A stretch of DNA of 64,000 nucleotides from Paroedura picta (GCF_049243985.1 NC_135373.1:95971213-96035212), one strand, 5' to 3'; shown: positions 1 through 15,000, counted from the stretch's first letter. The notes: generated by a model not told the origin, from the letters alone. Translations and numbers: made by a program.

Positions 1-139
1 GGAGGTGGGTGTAGGGAAGGGGGCCCTTGACAGTTACAGGTGCACTGGTCACCATGCAGTAGTCCTTCCTAGAAGTTGTCTATTGCAGCACTGATCATTT
101 TGTTGCAGGTGGAGTGATGAGATAGCAAAATAATCAGAC

Positions 140-540
140 TCACACAGAGCTGGAAGAGACCACAGAGAGCCATCTAGTCCAGCCCCCCAATTTCTCGGGG
201 ACTTAAAAAACTGACAGGAGCTCATCCAAGCTCTTCCTAAAAATGTCCAATGAAGGAGGCTCCACTAACTTCTGAGGCAGCGTATTCCATCTATGACTAG
301 CCCTCACAGTCAGAAAATGCTTTCTAATATTTAAGTGGAACCTCCTTTCTCGTAACTTGAACCCATTGCTCATTGTCCTTGTCTGTAAAGCTGCAGAAAA
401 CAAGTTGGCCCCCTCTCCACCTTTTACATAGTTAAACACAGCTATCCCATCACCCCTTGCCTCCTCTTCTCCAAGCGACACACACTCAGCTCTCTCACCT
501 CTCCTCATAAGGCATGGATCCCAACCCCTCAAGCATCCTG
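140..540 (-). repeat. CR1-like LINE 3' end
   Basis: It reads as the reverse complement of the CR1-type 3' region (ggaagagaccacagagagcc, gtccagcccccc, then 'tccaatgaaggaggctccac'). It is old and diverged from the copy at 16901. Confidence 0.6.
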
Positions 541-675
541 ATGATAATGACATTTTAGTTATATTCTAGTTATAGTCTAATGACATTTAGTTATAGGCTC
601 AGGGCAGATAATAATGTATTTAAAATGATACAAAAATACATTGCAAGATTTTAATCCATAGCACATCCCTTAGAC

Positions 676-764
676 CAGGGGTAGTCAACCTGTGGTCCTC
701 CAGATGTTCATGGACTACAATTCCCATGAGCCCCTGCCAGCATTTGCTTTGTTGACTATCCCTG
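676..764. mobile_element. foldback hAT-like MITE, internally deleted
   Basis: The ends are caggggtagtcaacc and gttgactatccctg. It is flanked by perfect 8-bp duplications CCTTAGAC (668-675 and 765-772). Most of the right arm is missing compared with full copies of about 135 bp. Confidence 0.8.
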
Positions 765-772
765 CCTTAGAC

Positions 773-2860
773 AATTCCAAGCCGCCTCCTTCTTATAGTG
801 GGGGGACTGTTATGAGTCTAGATTTCAGATTCTGGTGTAAATTTGGCTCTTGTTATTGAACAGGGAGGCCAGGATTTTGACACCAGTTTAGGCCTCAACC
901 ATAGGCCTGGCAGAACAGCTTTGTCTTGCAGGCTGTGCAGAACTGTCCAAGGTACCGTGGGGCCCTGATCTCACCAGCAAGAGCATCCCATCAGGCTAGG
1001 GCTGAAAAGGCCCTGGCCCTGGCCCTGGTTGAGGCCAGTTTTGTTTCTTTAGAGCCAGAGATTTTTGCTCTCTGGATCTTAAGTTCTTTTGTGAGACTTA
1101 TGAGAAAAGGCAGTCTCTTTCAGCCCTGCTGGGACAGGCCCATCCACACAGCAGAAGGCTGTTGTGGACTGTATGAATTCAAACCAAGCAAATCATAATA
1201 AATTTAAATGTAAATAATATTCCCTGCAAGCAGAAATATAGCACAGCAAGAACATATCTCCCTGTACTTGTCCATTTTTTACAGGGGGAAACTTCAAAAT
1301 GGCATTGTCAACCTGAATTGGAGCGGTTCAGTTCACTTTGTCAAAGCATCCATCTGTTGAAGAGACTAGGAAGGGGGTCTTTGGGCCCTTGGTTCTGGAC
1401 TGTTTTAGTGGCTCATTTAGCCATTGGCATATAGCTAGATGGGGCATATGTTGTACACCTATGAGCTGTTTTATCCTCACTGCAGGACTTTTTAAAGTTG
1501 TTTAGGTTGAAAGGCAGCCTGGTTACCAGGTCCCCCAGGCATACACTCTGGTTCTTGGTGTGAGGAAGGAAAATACCTGTGGTGTCAGAGTCCTAAATCA
1601 GCCTGTTTGCCAATGCCTTTTGCTACCAATAACACCTGTGAAAGCTGAACAATACAGAAACATTACCTCATTATAGTGGAAGATTAGAGATAAAAAGAGA
1701 ATGATTTCCGGGGTATATATTCTCCATATCCAGCCACCGCAAAATTAAAAATAATGTAACCTTTTCTTGCAGTTTTTACTCTGATTGTCAGCCAAGTGTA
1801 GTGGGTAATGAATACCTCAAGAGTTAATATCTATATTTTTGCAGAATTCCGGAACTCAAGTTTTCAGCAAACAATTGCTTCTTTGAAGTCTTAGGTACAT
1901 TCAGTGCAGTAACATCTGATAATTTTTTCCTTGCCAAAGCCTATCTCAAGTTTGATCTTGAGGTGAAAAGGCCTATGGGCAAATATTAACTAGCCCCATG
2001 ACATAAGTAAACTATAATTAAGATGAAGGGTTATATATTTTGGTAATGTGCTTGGTTTATTACTGGATATGCAGCTAAAATATAGCATTCCTTGCTTATC
2101 ACACACACTTAATTCAGAATACTGTTTCAGGAATGGATAGAGATTCTTAAAACACCGTTGCTTCTTCTATATAACTGGAGCCAGACTGGCAGGAGCCACT
2201 GGCATGGCATAGCATGGCATAGGAGGAGGTAACCAGTGTGGCTGGCACCAGTTGTCACCTTCCAATAACTCATAGTGCTGCTGCTACCTGGGTTCCGGTA
2301 GCTGCAGAGCCCACAAGAGCAGCATGGCAGAGGAACTGCCGGGCTTCAAGAGAGCCTTTGGGCCTGCCCTGGTGGCAAGGGAGGAGGTACCTCCCCTCTA
2401 CTCCCCTTCCCTCCTGCTGCTGCCAAATTCCAAGATGGGAGCCAGTCATGTGGGCAGCACATTTCTCATGTCTACCTTTAATTCTAATTTGTAACATGGG
2501 ACCCTCTTGGTGCCCCCCCCCCCCATTATACCTATATAATTTTTGTACTATACCCATGTAGGTCTAAGTAAAAATGATTGTCATTCACCTCCTGTGCCAC
2601 CCTCTATTTCTGTCCCCCCTCTATTCTTTTCACACTTCAAGAGGGCTATGGGGTACAACCATAGAGGAGATCGCCCTTCACGTGTACTAGGCTATTCCAT
2701 TTCTGGGTCTGCAAATTTTACACATATGGCATCAAATGTTATATTGTCTATGAGTATTTTACTTGTGTCAGGTGCACTTGGTCCTGTTCTGAAAACACAG
2801 TGCAGGGGAAAGTCCATCAAATCCAATGGTCTTACCTGTGTCTCTTATCCCCCCACCCCC
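773..2860. other. presumed SLC23A4 intron, mostly unremarkable
   Basis: No coding exon was recognised. About 930-1120 is a minus-strand copy of the LINE 3' region also seen at 44490-44640; both share the (ccctgg)n 'ccaggg' run. The rest is AT-rich with no element I can name. Confidence 0.5.
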
Positions 2861-2876
2861 CTTCTACTTCATGCAG

Positions 2877-3036
2877 GCTTCCTATTTTACAAGGAGGGAC
2901 TTTTGCTTTCTTAACGCCTTCACTAGCTATGCTCTCCCTCCCTGACTGGAAATGCCCTGCATGGACTCAAAATGCCACTCAAGTGGATGCTACTTCCCCA
3001 GAATTCATTGAGGTCTGGCAGAAAAGGATGCGAGAG
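2877..3036 (+). CDS. SLC23A4: SLC23A4 exon a (first visible)
   Basis: The acceptor is cttcatgcag and the donor is gtaatc. The exon enters at phase 2 (one base completes an Arg codon) and leaves at phase 0. It encodes [20 protein letters not shown] and ends WQKRMRE, matching the TM3 region and following extracellular loop of SLC23 proteins. Confidence 0.85.
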
Positions 3037-6000
3037 GTAATCCTGGGGGGTGTTGCAGGGATTCTCTCTTTGCTTGTTCCGAATGGTGGGATCGTCTGTA
3101 GCTCCCTCTTCTCCAAAAGATACACTCAGGATGCATTTGGCATCCAAATTTGCTTTTGATGAGCTGCCTGCTGATGGGATGGTGCTGGGATGTGGAACCC
3201 ATTTTTCTGTTGCAGGAGCCTTGTGCTTAACCACTCATTTGCCTATTACATTTTTAGTTTGTCCTTTCTCCAAGGAGGCCAAGGACTCTCCTCCTCTTGC
3301 TGTACTTGCAACAACTGTGTAGGGTGGGTTAAGGTGAGGGGAAGTGATGAGCCTGGAATCACCCTATGAGGTTCAAAGATCAGTAGGCCTTCAGCTGGGA
3401 TCTCATCAGTCTTTCTGAGCACTGCACATTCCTACACCACGTAGTCTGTCTCCCTTTAGCTCCTATTATATTTCAGGGCTGAGATGCATGGGAAGAGCCA
3501 CTCCTAGAGTTACTGCCCAAACTACAGCCATCCAGTGCTAGTCTGAACAAAAGTCTCACACTACATCTTTTCTTCTGCTCCTTGTTTTGTTATATCCCTT
3601 TCAGAATGAGAGCCTTTAGGGTTAGAAATGGTGAGTTTATTCTGATATACCTGGCCCCCAGTTTGGCCTGAGTTTCGCAGAGTGCAAATTTATTTCAGAG
3701 CCAGATTAAGAGCTCTGAATCTGGAGAACAGGTTTTGATTCCTCACTGCTCCACATGCAGCCAGCTGGGTGACCTTTGGTCAGTCACAGTTCAATTAGAG
3801 CTGTTCTTGCAGAGCAGTTCTGTCAGAGTTCTCTCAGCCCCTCCTACTTCACAGGGCATCTGTTGTGGGGAGAGGAAGGGAAGGGGTTTGTAAGCCACTT
3901 TCAGACTCCTTTGGGTAGTGAAAAGTGGGCTATTAAAATCAACTCTTCTTCTTAAAAAAAAATAAATATCATTTGTTAGATTTTACATTTATAGCACACA
4001 AGCCATTGTAACAGAGAACTGTGTGTGAGACAATGTGATATTTGTTTGATTATGGCTCCCCCATGTGCTGGTGGCAGTTCTAACAATACTGGTAAATTTC
4101 TCAATTTTCAGTTGCCTGATTAAAATAGCCACACCGTCAAAGTTGACCACTTCAGACAAATGGTCTAGATCTCCATGACCCCAGGAAGCAGTTTTGTTGC
4201 TCCAGGAAGCTCCTTCTCTCTCTCTCTCTCTTCTCCTGCACTAAAGTTTGACCCATCGCTTGCTCTGGAACAGTCTTCTGGAGGAAGAGAGAAACGCAAC
4301 TTGGCAGCTTTCTGGAATAGATTCAAAACATCTGTATCTAAAAGACCATAGATTAAGGAGGGTGGCTGAGTTGGTCTGCAGCAGCAGAACAAGGTCTGAG
4401 TCCAGTGGCAAGAAGGAGGAGGAGGAGGAGGAGGAGGAGGAGAAGGAGGATCTTATATGCCGCTTTTCTCTACCCGAAGGAGTCTCAAAGTGGCTTACAG
4501 TCGCCTTCCCTTTCCTCTCCCCAAAACAGACACCCTGTGAGGGAGGTGAGGCTGAGAGAGCACTGACATTACTGCTTGGTCAGAACAGCTTTATCAGTGC
4601 TGTAGTGAGCCCAGGGTCACTCAGCACATGGGGGAGCATGGAATCAAACCTGGCTCGCCAGATTAGAAGTCTGCACTCCTAACCACTACAGCAAAAGTTT
4701 AATTCAAGGTATAAGCTTTTGTGTGCATGCACACTTCCACATACAACAGCTTATATAAAGCTTGAATAAAACATTGTTGGCCTTCAAGGCACCACTGGAC
4801 TCAAACGTTGTTCTAGGAGAACATACAATCTCTGGGCAGCCAGCAAATTAGTCCTGTAAATGTGCAATTGTAGTTTGGAGACCACTGTCATTCTGTCTTC
4901 TAGTTTGAGCCTTGCATTATTCACTTATTTAATTTACCTTATGGTATTGCCCAGTTTAGGTCTTGAGGCTTTTAGAAGGCAAGGTTATAAATATGTTAAA
5001 TAAATACCTTATACAGGTGATCCTGGAAAGTCAGCAATGCCTTCTGGTAGGTCTCAGCATCTTGTTTCGATTGGGCTGCCACCTTTGCAAAACAGCTTGA
5101 AATGTCTGCTTAGCACCCCAGTGGCCCAGGCAGGAGTTGCACTCGAGTCCCAATTAAGCATCATGAGTTGTTTTGCATGGGTAGCAGCCCCACTGAAATG
5201 AGGACAAAGTCCACTGGTCGGGGCTTGTGGCCTGAGACCCAGCTAGGGCTGCCAGGTGGTTGCAACACTCAAAAAACATTTGCCGGCCATGCACACACAC
5301 AGAGGTTTATTGATGACAATCAACACAACTAATTATGTCGTATGCTAGATTGTGCAGCTTTTATCAATGTTACATTTTTCAGTAAAGAAAGGAGACTTTA
5401 ATGACTCTCAGAGATGTGGAGAAGCCCTAAGCCTTTTCTGAGAACAAGTATCATTTGGTATCAGAACAAGAAACTTTTGATGGTGTTGAGGGGAACTGCA
5501 GCTGACATTCAGGGAGCCTTATTTGGGGTCCAGCGTGCTTTGGGGTCCAAGGGAAGCTCATGTTATACAAGGAGAGGGCCCACAAGGAATAACCAAGCAG
5601 CAAACACACTGCTGGAAGATTTCCTCCCACTTCTAATGCAGCAGAGCTGAGCTGATTTCTGCTCACCTGACCTGAACTTTAACCGTCTTATGCTGTCACA
5701 TGGTTGTCCTACCACACCAGGTCCTTTGCTCTAGATCAGTGGTCCCCAACCTTTTTATCACTGGGGACCAGTCAACGCTTGACAATTATACTGAGGCCCG
5801 GGGGGGGGTAGGTTTTTGCCGAGGGACGTCGCTGCCGCTGCCTGAGCCCCTACTCTGCTTGCTTTCTTGCCGTCGCTCCTGACTTCCCGCTGCCCACTGG
5901 GGGGCGCTGCCAGCAGCAGCTGCGCAGTGCCATGCTGAGGGGGAGCCCCAGCCATGGTGGCCGCCGGAGAGCACTAAAGGTGAGCCGATGGCAGAGTGGC

Positions 6001-9000
6001 AGGGCAGCCCCCGAGGCAGCAGCCGGGAAGGAGGACGAGGAGGAACTGTGGCCCAGTAACAACTGATCTACGGATTGGTACTGGTCCTCGGACCCGGGGT
6101 TGGGGACAGCTGCTCTAGAGCAACCTTTCTCACCTTTTTTACCATTGAGAAACCCCTGAAACATTCTTCAGGCTTCAAGTAACCCCCGAAGTGGCAAGGT
6201 CAAACAGAATATTGTTGGGAAGCATAGCTGTGCCCACGCCTACCTGGGGCCCCTTCCCTTCCCATTCCCTCCAGGCGCATCATGGGCCATTTTGGGAGAG
6301 TGGGTGAGTCAACATGACCATATATGATCATAACACCCAGTACATGTTTAACGTATTTTAAAAATACAAAAATATATTACTAATCTATTAAAATTAATGA
6401 ATTCCCACCCATTGGGAAACCCTTCCAGGGCTGTCAAGAAACTCCAGGGTTTCACAAAATCCCGGTTCAGAAAGGCTGCACTAGAGGGAAGCAAGCTTCT
6501 TGTCAGCCTGTTGCAGTAAAATTAAGCAGGAGTCCACTGGCCCCCTAAAGAGACATTTTATTTCAGTGGAGACTTTCATGGGCCAGGGTTGACTTCATCA
6601 GATGCCTGATGACGGATACGATGAGTGGATGTGCATCGGATGGAGTCAGGTCTGAGTCCCAAAGTGCCCTTACAGTATCATTCCCTCCCTCTTCCTCCTC
6701 TGCCAACCCCACAGCCTGACCATTATCCCCTATGCTGCCCCTCAACCATTACTCACTTAGACAACTGAATTAGAAAACACCAGCTGTTTATATGTCTAGC
6801 GTTTTTTCTCAGTTTTATTACCCAGACAGCAAGCAGAAATACTGGATTGTCCAGGCCAAACTGGAGATCTGGCAACCTTAGAGACAGCATGGTGTAGTGC
6901 TTAGAAAGCATGACCAGCAAATGCTGGCAGGGGCTCATGGAAATTGTAGTCCATGAACATCTGGAGGACCACAGGTTGACTACCCCTGAAACAGGGCATT
7001 TGCTCAAGTTCAGGGACCCCAATTCATTTTTGGGGGGAGACTGCAACACTGAAGCAGCAGAACAGCAGCTCAAAAGAGGCATAGTGTGAAACATGTTTGT
7101 GGAAGTTCCTCCTGAAGTAGTTTGAACAGTTTTAATTTCAGTTCGATTGGACCCCAAAACTGCTCTAGTATCTGCTTTATGATTTGCAGGGAAGAACTCC
7201 TGTTGAACTCCAACCAATGGAAACCTCGTTTTTCTCGTTTCAGTTGCAAGGAGCGATCATGGTTGCCTCCTGCTTCCAGATATTTGTCGGCTTTTCTGGC
7301 CTCATTGGGTTTCTGATGCGGTTCATTGGTCCTCTGACGATCGCCCCGACCATCTCCTTGGTGGCCCTGCCCCTCTTTGAGTCAGCAGGGAATGAGGCAG
7401 GAGCGCACTGGGGCATAGCAGCCGTGTAAGTGCTTTTGCCTTCCTTTTAAAATAACAAAATAATACAATCAAGAACCAAAGTGCCTCATTTTTCTGCTGA
7501 TCTATTTTATACATAGTGAGAACAGCTACTGATTCCTGGTGTTTCTGTACGCAGTCCCATATGCATGGCCACAATGCTATGTCTAATGGTGAAGCACTTC
7601 TTGTTGCATGGATAGCCAAGTCTGCAACACGGTTTCAGTTATAACTCAGAGCCAGTGTGCTTAGTGGTTGAGTGACAGCCTCTAATCTGGAGAACTAGGT
7701 TTGATTCCCCACTCCTCCCCATGCAACCAGCTGGGTGGCCGTAAACCAGCCGCAGTTCTCTCAGAGCTCTCTCACCCTCACCTACCTCACAAGATGTTTG
7801 TTGTGGGAAGAGGAAGGGAAGGTGATTGTCAGCTGCTTTGAGACTACTTTGGGTAGTGAAAAGTGGGGTACAGAAAACCAGCTTCTTCTGAAGCTGAATT
7901 CTACACATTATGGGAATCCCCTTGTGTATAGAGACAAATGCACAAATAGAAAAGCCAACCCCATCCCCAGCAAATACTGTACCAATGAGAAACTAGTTTA
8001 GAACCAGGTAAAAAAACCTGGTTGGAGTTGGTTTGCAGAGTGCTAAAAACACTATGTTAAAAATATAGTGTGATATAGACAGTAAAGCAGAATTACAAGA
8101 TTTGGGAACAGTTCCAAGATCAGTTGTATTGCAGACAATAAAACGATTGCAACACTGAAGAAGATGTCTGAATGCAGCTCAGTGGCCCACAATAAACAAC
8201 AAGCAATAACCCTGCTGGATGCAAAGCATCCCCTCTTCCAGAAAATTGTCCAAAGAACTGTGAGGCCCCTCTAACACCCATTGCAGTCTGTAAGATTTAG
8301 AAAGTAAGCAAGCAAATAGATTCAAGTCACTCCCCAAATGACCTGAATATACTTTATCACCATGTGGGGGAAAACCTTATAAAACAATAGAGAGGAAAAG
8401 GACAAGGACATCTTTGCCGGAGCTCTGAACAGGTGTGCAGGGCCAGCCCAAGAAGCCAGGCCACCCACCACGCTCCTAGTTATCAACATGTCAGTGCAGC
8501 TTTAGAGGCTGCATCAGGGTGCTTGTCAACATAAGACATGCAGAAGATTTTTCTTCCTTTCTTTCCTCACCCCTTTAGAACCATTTTCTTCATAGTTCTT
8601 TTCTCTCAGTACCTGAAAAATGTGCCTGTTCCGGTGCCAGCTTACAAGAAAAGAAGGAAATGTTACATCTCCAAGATCCATCTCTTCCAGATCTTCCCCG
8701 TGAGTTGCTTTCTTTGGATTTCCAGGGACCAGGTTGCCCACTGAAAGAAGACCATCTCCTTGCATGCTGAGAAAACCCCTGGGACCACAAGTTCCCTATG
8801 TCTGCCAGCTTCCTTGACGTCAGGGTTCTGAACATCTGGATTTTCCCCATCCCTGCTGCAGTCATAACTCATAGATCAAACCCAGTGAACTACACATCAT
8901 GGGAATCTGTACACTCCAGTATTTTATGAGCAGCCCTACAGTTAGATACAATTCAATTTATGTCAATTTTATGGTGGTTATATGGGACATATATTGTCCA

Positions 9001-12000
9001 ATTTGGGAGTCCCGCTCAGCCTAGCCCCAAGAATGCACACTTCTACCATATCTTTCCATTCTTATTTGCAGAGCAACAGTTAAGTTCTGTTTGTTGCTAC
9101 AGTGGTGCAGATCTTTGACAAACCTCTGTGTCATGTATTTTTAAGCAGCCTTGGGCCTTGATTCAAGCTGCCAAGAATGGAGCCAACAGAACTTTTGTGA
9201 GCGTCCTACAGAAAGCACAGCGCATAGTGACTAGAGCCCACAGGCACATCTCCTCCCAGCAGCATTTGCAATAGTACTGAGATCCCCTAGGATTGCAAAG
9301 GGTGCAAGGGACTGCCATACCTTTGATGCGCCTTCTGAACGCAATCCTTTTTGTTAGGGGTGCAGTGCTGGGGAAATTCGGTTTTAAATTTGTATGTTTT
9401 TAAAATGTTGCAATCTGCCCTGAGCCTCTGGGGAAGGGCAGAATAGAAGTGTAAAAGTAAATCAATAAAAATAAATAAGTTGTTAGGCCTTGACCCACAG
9501 AACAGAGTGTTTTGCCAAGGGAAATGAACTGGGAGTTGCTGACAAAGATTCTCTGTCTTCTTCCACTCGCCAGGTGCTGCTTGGCCTCTCCATTTCCTGG
9601 CTGTTGTGTTTTGCCCTCACAGTCTCCAACGTTTTCCCTTCAACTCCTGACGTTTATGGCTATCCAGCTCGGACAGACAGCAAAGGCGATGTTCTGTCCA
9701 AGGCACCCTGGTTCCGATTTCCTTACCCAGGTATGATCACATTCCAATGTGGCTGACGTTTGCTGCCCCATTTGGACTCAGTCAATTAATTGGCACCTGG
9801 TGTGCATCTAGTCATATCACTTTCCACAGAACGAGCCACAGTTAATAATACTGTTGATAGTCTGTGTAGAGCTGTGAATTCAGGCAGTGCATTTAAGATT
9901 TGTCAAATAGTAAGTTGTTAATCAAACGAATTAGCTGTTTGTTACACAACATCATATGCAACATTTTTAGGAGGAATATTTAGGATTCAACGAGATTGTC
10001 TAAGAAGCCTCCATGGTGATGGTCAGAAAGAGGCTGAGGATACAAGTGAGAGGAGGTGTCTCAGGGCATTCAGGCCTCTCCTCTTACTCTGGTATTTTCA
10101 TTTCGGGCAAAAGAATGAGAACAAAACAATGGGAGAATAAAGAAGCCAGCAAAGGGAGAAACATCAGGTGAATGGGCCTGGAGATTAGGACTCTAACAAA
10201 AATTAGCTCTGCTGGTTTTTTCACTGTGTTTTCAGGAGTTCTTTTGTAAAGGCTAAACTAGCCATAATGTGAGTCATGCTAAGAAAAAAAATGTGCTCAT
10301 GAAAGATTACTGTTGCCACAGCCCCAATCCAGACCGGGGTCCAACACTGTTGTTTTGGGGAGCCACATCACCCATCTGCAGCTTTCCTCACAGAACTGCA
10401 GCATCTGATGTAGTTTGACTCATCTCTTGGCAGTCATGGGGCAAAGCTAACACTTCTTTGGTTTGCGCTGCATATCAGTTGACAACACTGTATTGTGATC
10501 ATTGAGTGCCCCTTCGGTTCAAGCGGCCTAACAAGCAAAGTCAAAGTGCAGCTGCCCCAAGCATTTTCAGAAGAGCTTGTATAGTTTACCAGTGTCATGG
10601 GGTGTGAACACTGATTTTGGTTTTGTGATGTTTAGGTCAATGGGGAGTTCCCACGATTAGCGTGGCTGGAGTGTTTGGCATCATCGCTGGAGTGATCTCT
10701 TCCATGGTAGAGTCAGTAGGAGATTATTATGCCTGTGCTCGTTTGTCTGGTGCTCCACCCCCTCCGACACATGCGATCAACCGTGGAATTGGAGTTGAAG
10801 GGATTGGCTGTCTCCTGGCAGGGGCCTGGGGAACAGGGAACGGCACCACTTCTTACAGCGAAAATGTTGGCGCTTTGGGGATCACCCGGGTAAGTCTTAC
10901 TGCAGCAAGTGTATAATCTCTGGAAATGGCCAGTGCACTAATTCCAAACGCAGGGGTAGATGGCATTGGAAACAAGGATAGCCACACATGTCAATTTAAC
11001 AGGCAAATCCATAGAACAACCAGCTATATTGGCTTGATAGGGTCTGATGCAAGTAATCTAGGTGACCCTGTCAGAGATCAAAGAACGCCTAGCTTGTAAA
11101 CCTTGCTGTAGGATTTATGCTTGAGGATGAGCATTCTGAATTCTTTCTTCACGTTTCTTTTATGGCTTCTGATGTGTTTTTGTTCCTCTTGAGACAGGTT
11201 GGGAGTAGAATTGTGATTGTGGCTGGAGCCTGTGTCATGCTTTTGACTGGCATGTTTGGCAAAGTCGGAGCTGTGTTTGCCAGCATTCCAACGCCTATCA
11301 TTGGAGGGATGTTCATTGTGATGTTTGGCATCATCACCGCTGTGGGGGTTTCCAATCTGCAGGTAACAGCAGGATGCTTTGTTTTTAAAAAAAATGCTGC
11401 ATGAGTTAATCTTAATATCCAAGCTGTCCATACTAAAATTGGCAGTCTTATTTTAGTATTTATTTATTTGACTTGTATCCAGTTTCTTAATCTAAAAGTT
11501 GACCCTCAAGACACCTAATGATAAAATCAACATTTAATAAGAGAGGATAAAATGTATCGTCAAGTCACAACTGACTCACGGCAACCCTGTAAGGTTGCCT
11601 TAGGGCAAGAGATGAGTAGAATCTGAACATTGATGGGGTGGCTACATAAGGTGCTTTTTAAAGCAGTTTACGGTAGTGCTTTGTGGTGGGGTTTGAAAGC
11701 TCAGGAGAGCAGGAGGGAAACTTATATTATCATGGTATCTTTAGCAAATCTAAAAGGGTCAGTGGGCCATTAGTGTAACTATATCAAAACAGCTGTTTCA
11801 GTGCATAAGATTAACAAAGGCTGAACAAATCTACTAATCTTAAACAATAGCTCTGCTATAAAAGTGAAGTAATATATCAGTAAAAATGGAAAAAGAGTTT
11901 ATAACATGTATCTTGTAATCTTTCTGAGTAACAGGATAGATGACATTTATTAGTGAAATTATAAATTAAATGGACTCCAGGGAATGGTAGAGGACAGGAA

Positions 12001-15000
12001 GGCCTGGAGGATCATTGTCCATGGGGTCACGATGGGTTGGACACGTCTTCGCACCTAACAACAACAATCTTGTAATCTTTCTGAGTAATAGGATAGATGA
12101 CATTTATTAGTGATATTATAACAGATTGTGAGACAAGAGTGAAAGAAATTACTTGTGATCCTCTAAATTAAAATTCTTTTGACTCGGTAAAATTGCAACC
12201 CCAAAATGAATGCTTTATTATAAAAGCAGTAACACACAACAAATACTGGAGACTACCAGTACATGCAGGTCAAATTTATTTTTGAAATGTTACTGCAATT
12301 ATCAAAAACATGCACAGTAGCAAGCATAAAGCCACATGAGGGCTGACTTGTGTAGATGCTTGCATATCACCATAGCTGTCTTGCTCTGAGTTATCTCCCC
12401 AAACATGAGAACAGACTGTTGCTCACAGCTATTGTTGTGCAGTTTCAGAAATCATTGGTGGGATCAATTAATTTCTAGATCTGATTGTCTATAAGTAATA
12501 TCCTCTTTTTGAATTTAGTATGCAGACATGAACTCTTCAAGAAACCTGTTCATTTTTGGATTTTCTATTTATGCGGGTCTGACAATTCCCCACTGGGTAA
12601 AGAATAACACAGAAGCACTCAAAACAGGTACACAGTGAGACCATGTTTTTATTAGGTATCATCTTTGTTCTGAGTTAAAGGTTAAGTAGAAAAGTAGTTG
12701 GAAAAGCCTTTCACTATAAAGGGGAGCAGCACAGTTCTCTGTGTTATGGCTTTGGCTATGCTGATTTAGGAATTGTTCTCTTAGATCTGAACAAATTAAT
12801 TTGTTCTTCTTCCTAGGATGTTAATTCAGGATATTTGCCTGTCTTTGATTCTGTCCCAAAATAATAGTTGATACTACGTCAAATTCCCTTCCTGGCTGAA
12901 AATATTATTATAAAAATTGACTTTATGAATTATCCTTTTATTGGATAATCTATTGTGTGCATACCCTTGCATATGCAGCCCATCAGGGCACACTAGAACT
13001 GAAAATGAGTCACATGGGTTTAAACCATAGAGTGAAGGTCCTATTTTCAAAACATTCTGTCAGTTACATCTAGTATCATCATTCACTCTAGATACACTTG
13101 TATCTAAAGAAGTATAGATGGACATGAAAGCTTATACCTATTATAAAATTTGGTTTGTATTTAAAGTGCTACTTGACTCAAACTTTGTTCATTTACACTA
13201 AGAGGTGGAAGCTAAACAGTTGTCTTGTAAAGATGGTATATGGAGATTATCGCAATTATGTTCTGCCAGTCCCCCAGTAGGGATGAGGATTCTCTGCTCC
13301 CACCTCTAATTTCCTACCATGGCTTGGAGTGGTAGGAAAGAAAATATCACTATCAAGCCAATGGGGTGATGTCACTTCTAGGAACTTAGAAATGATGTCA
13401 TACCTCTCTAGGAATTGCTGGGAACTCTATGGTATCACCAAATGATTTTTTGTTGTTTTTTTGGCAATTCCTAGGGAGGACTGATGTCACTTCTGGATAA
13501 GATCACAGAGTTTTACTACAGAATTTCCAGCGATTTCTAGAGAGGTGTAATATCACTTAAGGTTTTTATTAGAAGTGGCATCACACTGTTACAGACAGCA
13601 ACCCTAGTTCCCAATGCATAATTTTAATGTGTCTAGGTGGTCACTCTTGTTAGTTTGATTCATCAAAAACATATGTATAATTTTATGCCCTCCTGTTCTT
13701 TGAGCATAATTATTTGAACATAATTCTAGGTATCGATTATCACAATGCAGTGTCAATTTCTACCATTAATGTATGTTTCATATGAATGCTGAAATTATTT
13801 TAAATGCAAGATGAATATATGCTGATTTCAGAGCACTTTCTATCCTGTGATTTTTTTAAAAAAAATAAAATGCCAAATGGATTCTGTTTTAGGAATTTTG
13901 CAACTGGACCAAGTGATCCAAGTGCTACTTACTACAGGAATGTTTGTTGGGGGATTCCTTGGCTTTTTCCTTGATAACACTATCCCAGGTAGGAGTCACT
14001 GAAATGTCCAGCTGTCTTGGTTACATCTGTGCCAGTGGTGTAGAAACACATGTTGAGCTGTACTAGAGCATCATCAGAATGAGTCTGAGATCTCTGTTGA
14101 TATGCCATGATTTAAAAATGGCCCCTGGGCAACCTGATAGGAAGCAGTAATGTTGGACCTAGCTGCCTAGTAGATTTGGGGGGGGGGTGAGTGACCAATG
14201 ACTGAAGTATTCTTAAGTAATTCGGCCATGTGGATGACAACCAGTTTCAAGGTTCTGTCCTTGCTCTGAGGTAGGTGTAAATGCTGTGAGAAAGACAAAT
14301 ATGATTGCACTAAACTTCCTTAGTTGGTTCATTTCATTGTTACCCCAGTCAGGTGGAAACTTCTCCCAGGACCGTTTCCACACTGGGAGCTTCACTGCCT
14401 TGGCTCCTGTTTAGGAACACACATCCTATGAGGTGCACCAGGCCAAATGCTCCCCTGCACAGGAGCAGGAAGAGGCACCACAACCTGCCCCGGCTTAAAC
14501 TCCAGCCTGTAGCCCGGCATGGAAATGGTCCCTGGAGAAGTAAATTATTTGTTTAGAGTAACATTTAAAATTGGTTACTGAGACAGCACAGTAAAGTGTT
14601 CCTGACAACAGGGCTGAGGAAAGAGAGGGGGTGGCTGCCACTGACTGGAATCCAAGTGGTTTTGTGTTCAGAGCAAAACACATCAATGCCAAGGGCAAAA
14701 GTTCACTTCTTTACTTTTTGTATCAGAAAGCCTTCATCACCAGCACTTATTTGCTTTTACAGAGACAACCATAATTATATACCTTCATTTCTACTCAGCT
14801 TTCAGTATATTATACGGTTACGGTCAAATAAACCATTTTACAGGCACTAGAAAAGGAAAGAATATGAAGATCATGTTACTTTTTGTATTGTTGTGATAGC
14901 TGCCTGTAGAGAGCTCATGTTCTTTGTAAAATGGCTGTCTCCTGTTGTCTAAAACAATCACTCTGAGAATTCGGGGCTATGCTTCTTGTGGCGAAGGGGG

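Noticed and set aside
5736-6164. Open frames across the GC-rich hAT interior
   Set aside because: Non-autonomous element with clear inverted ends; no hAT dimerisation or transposase motif.
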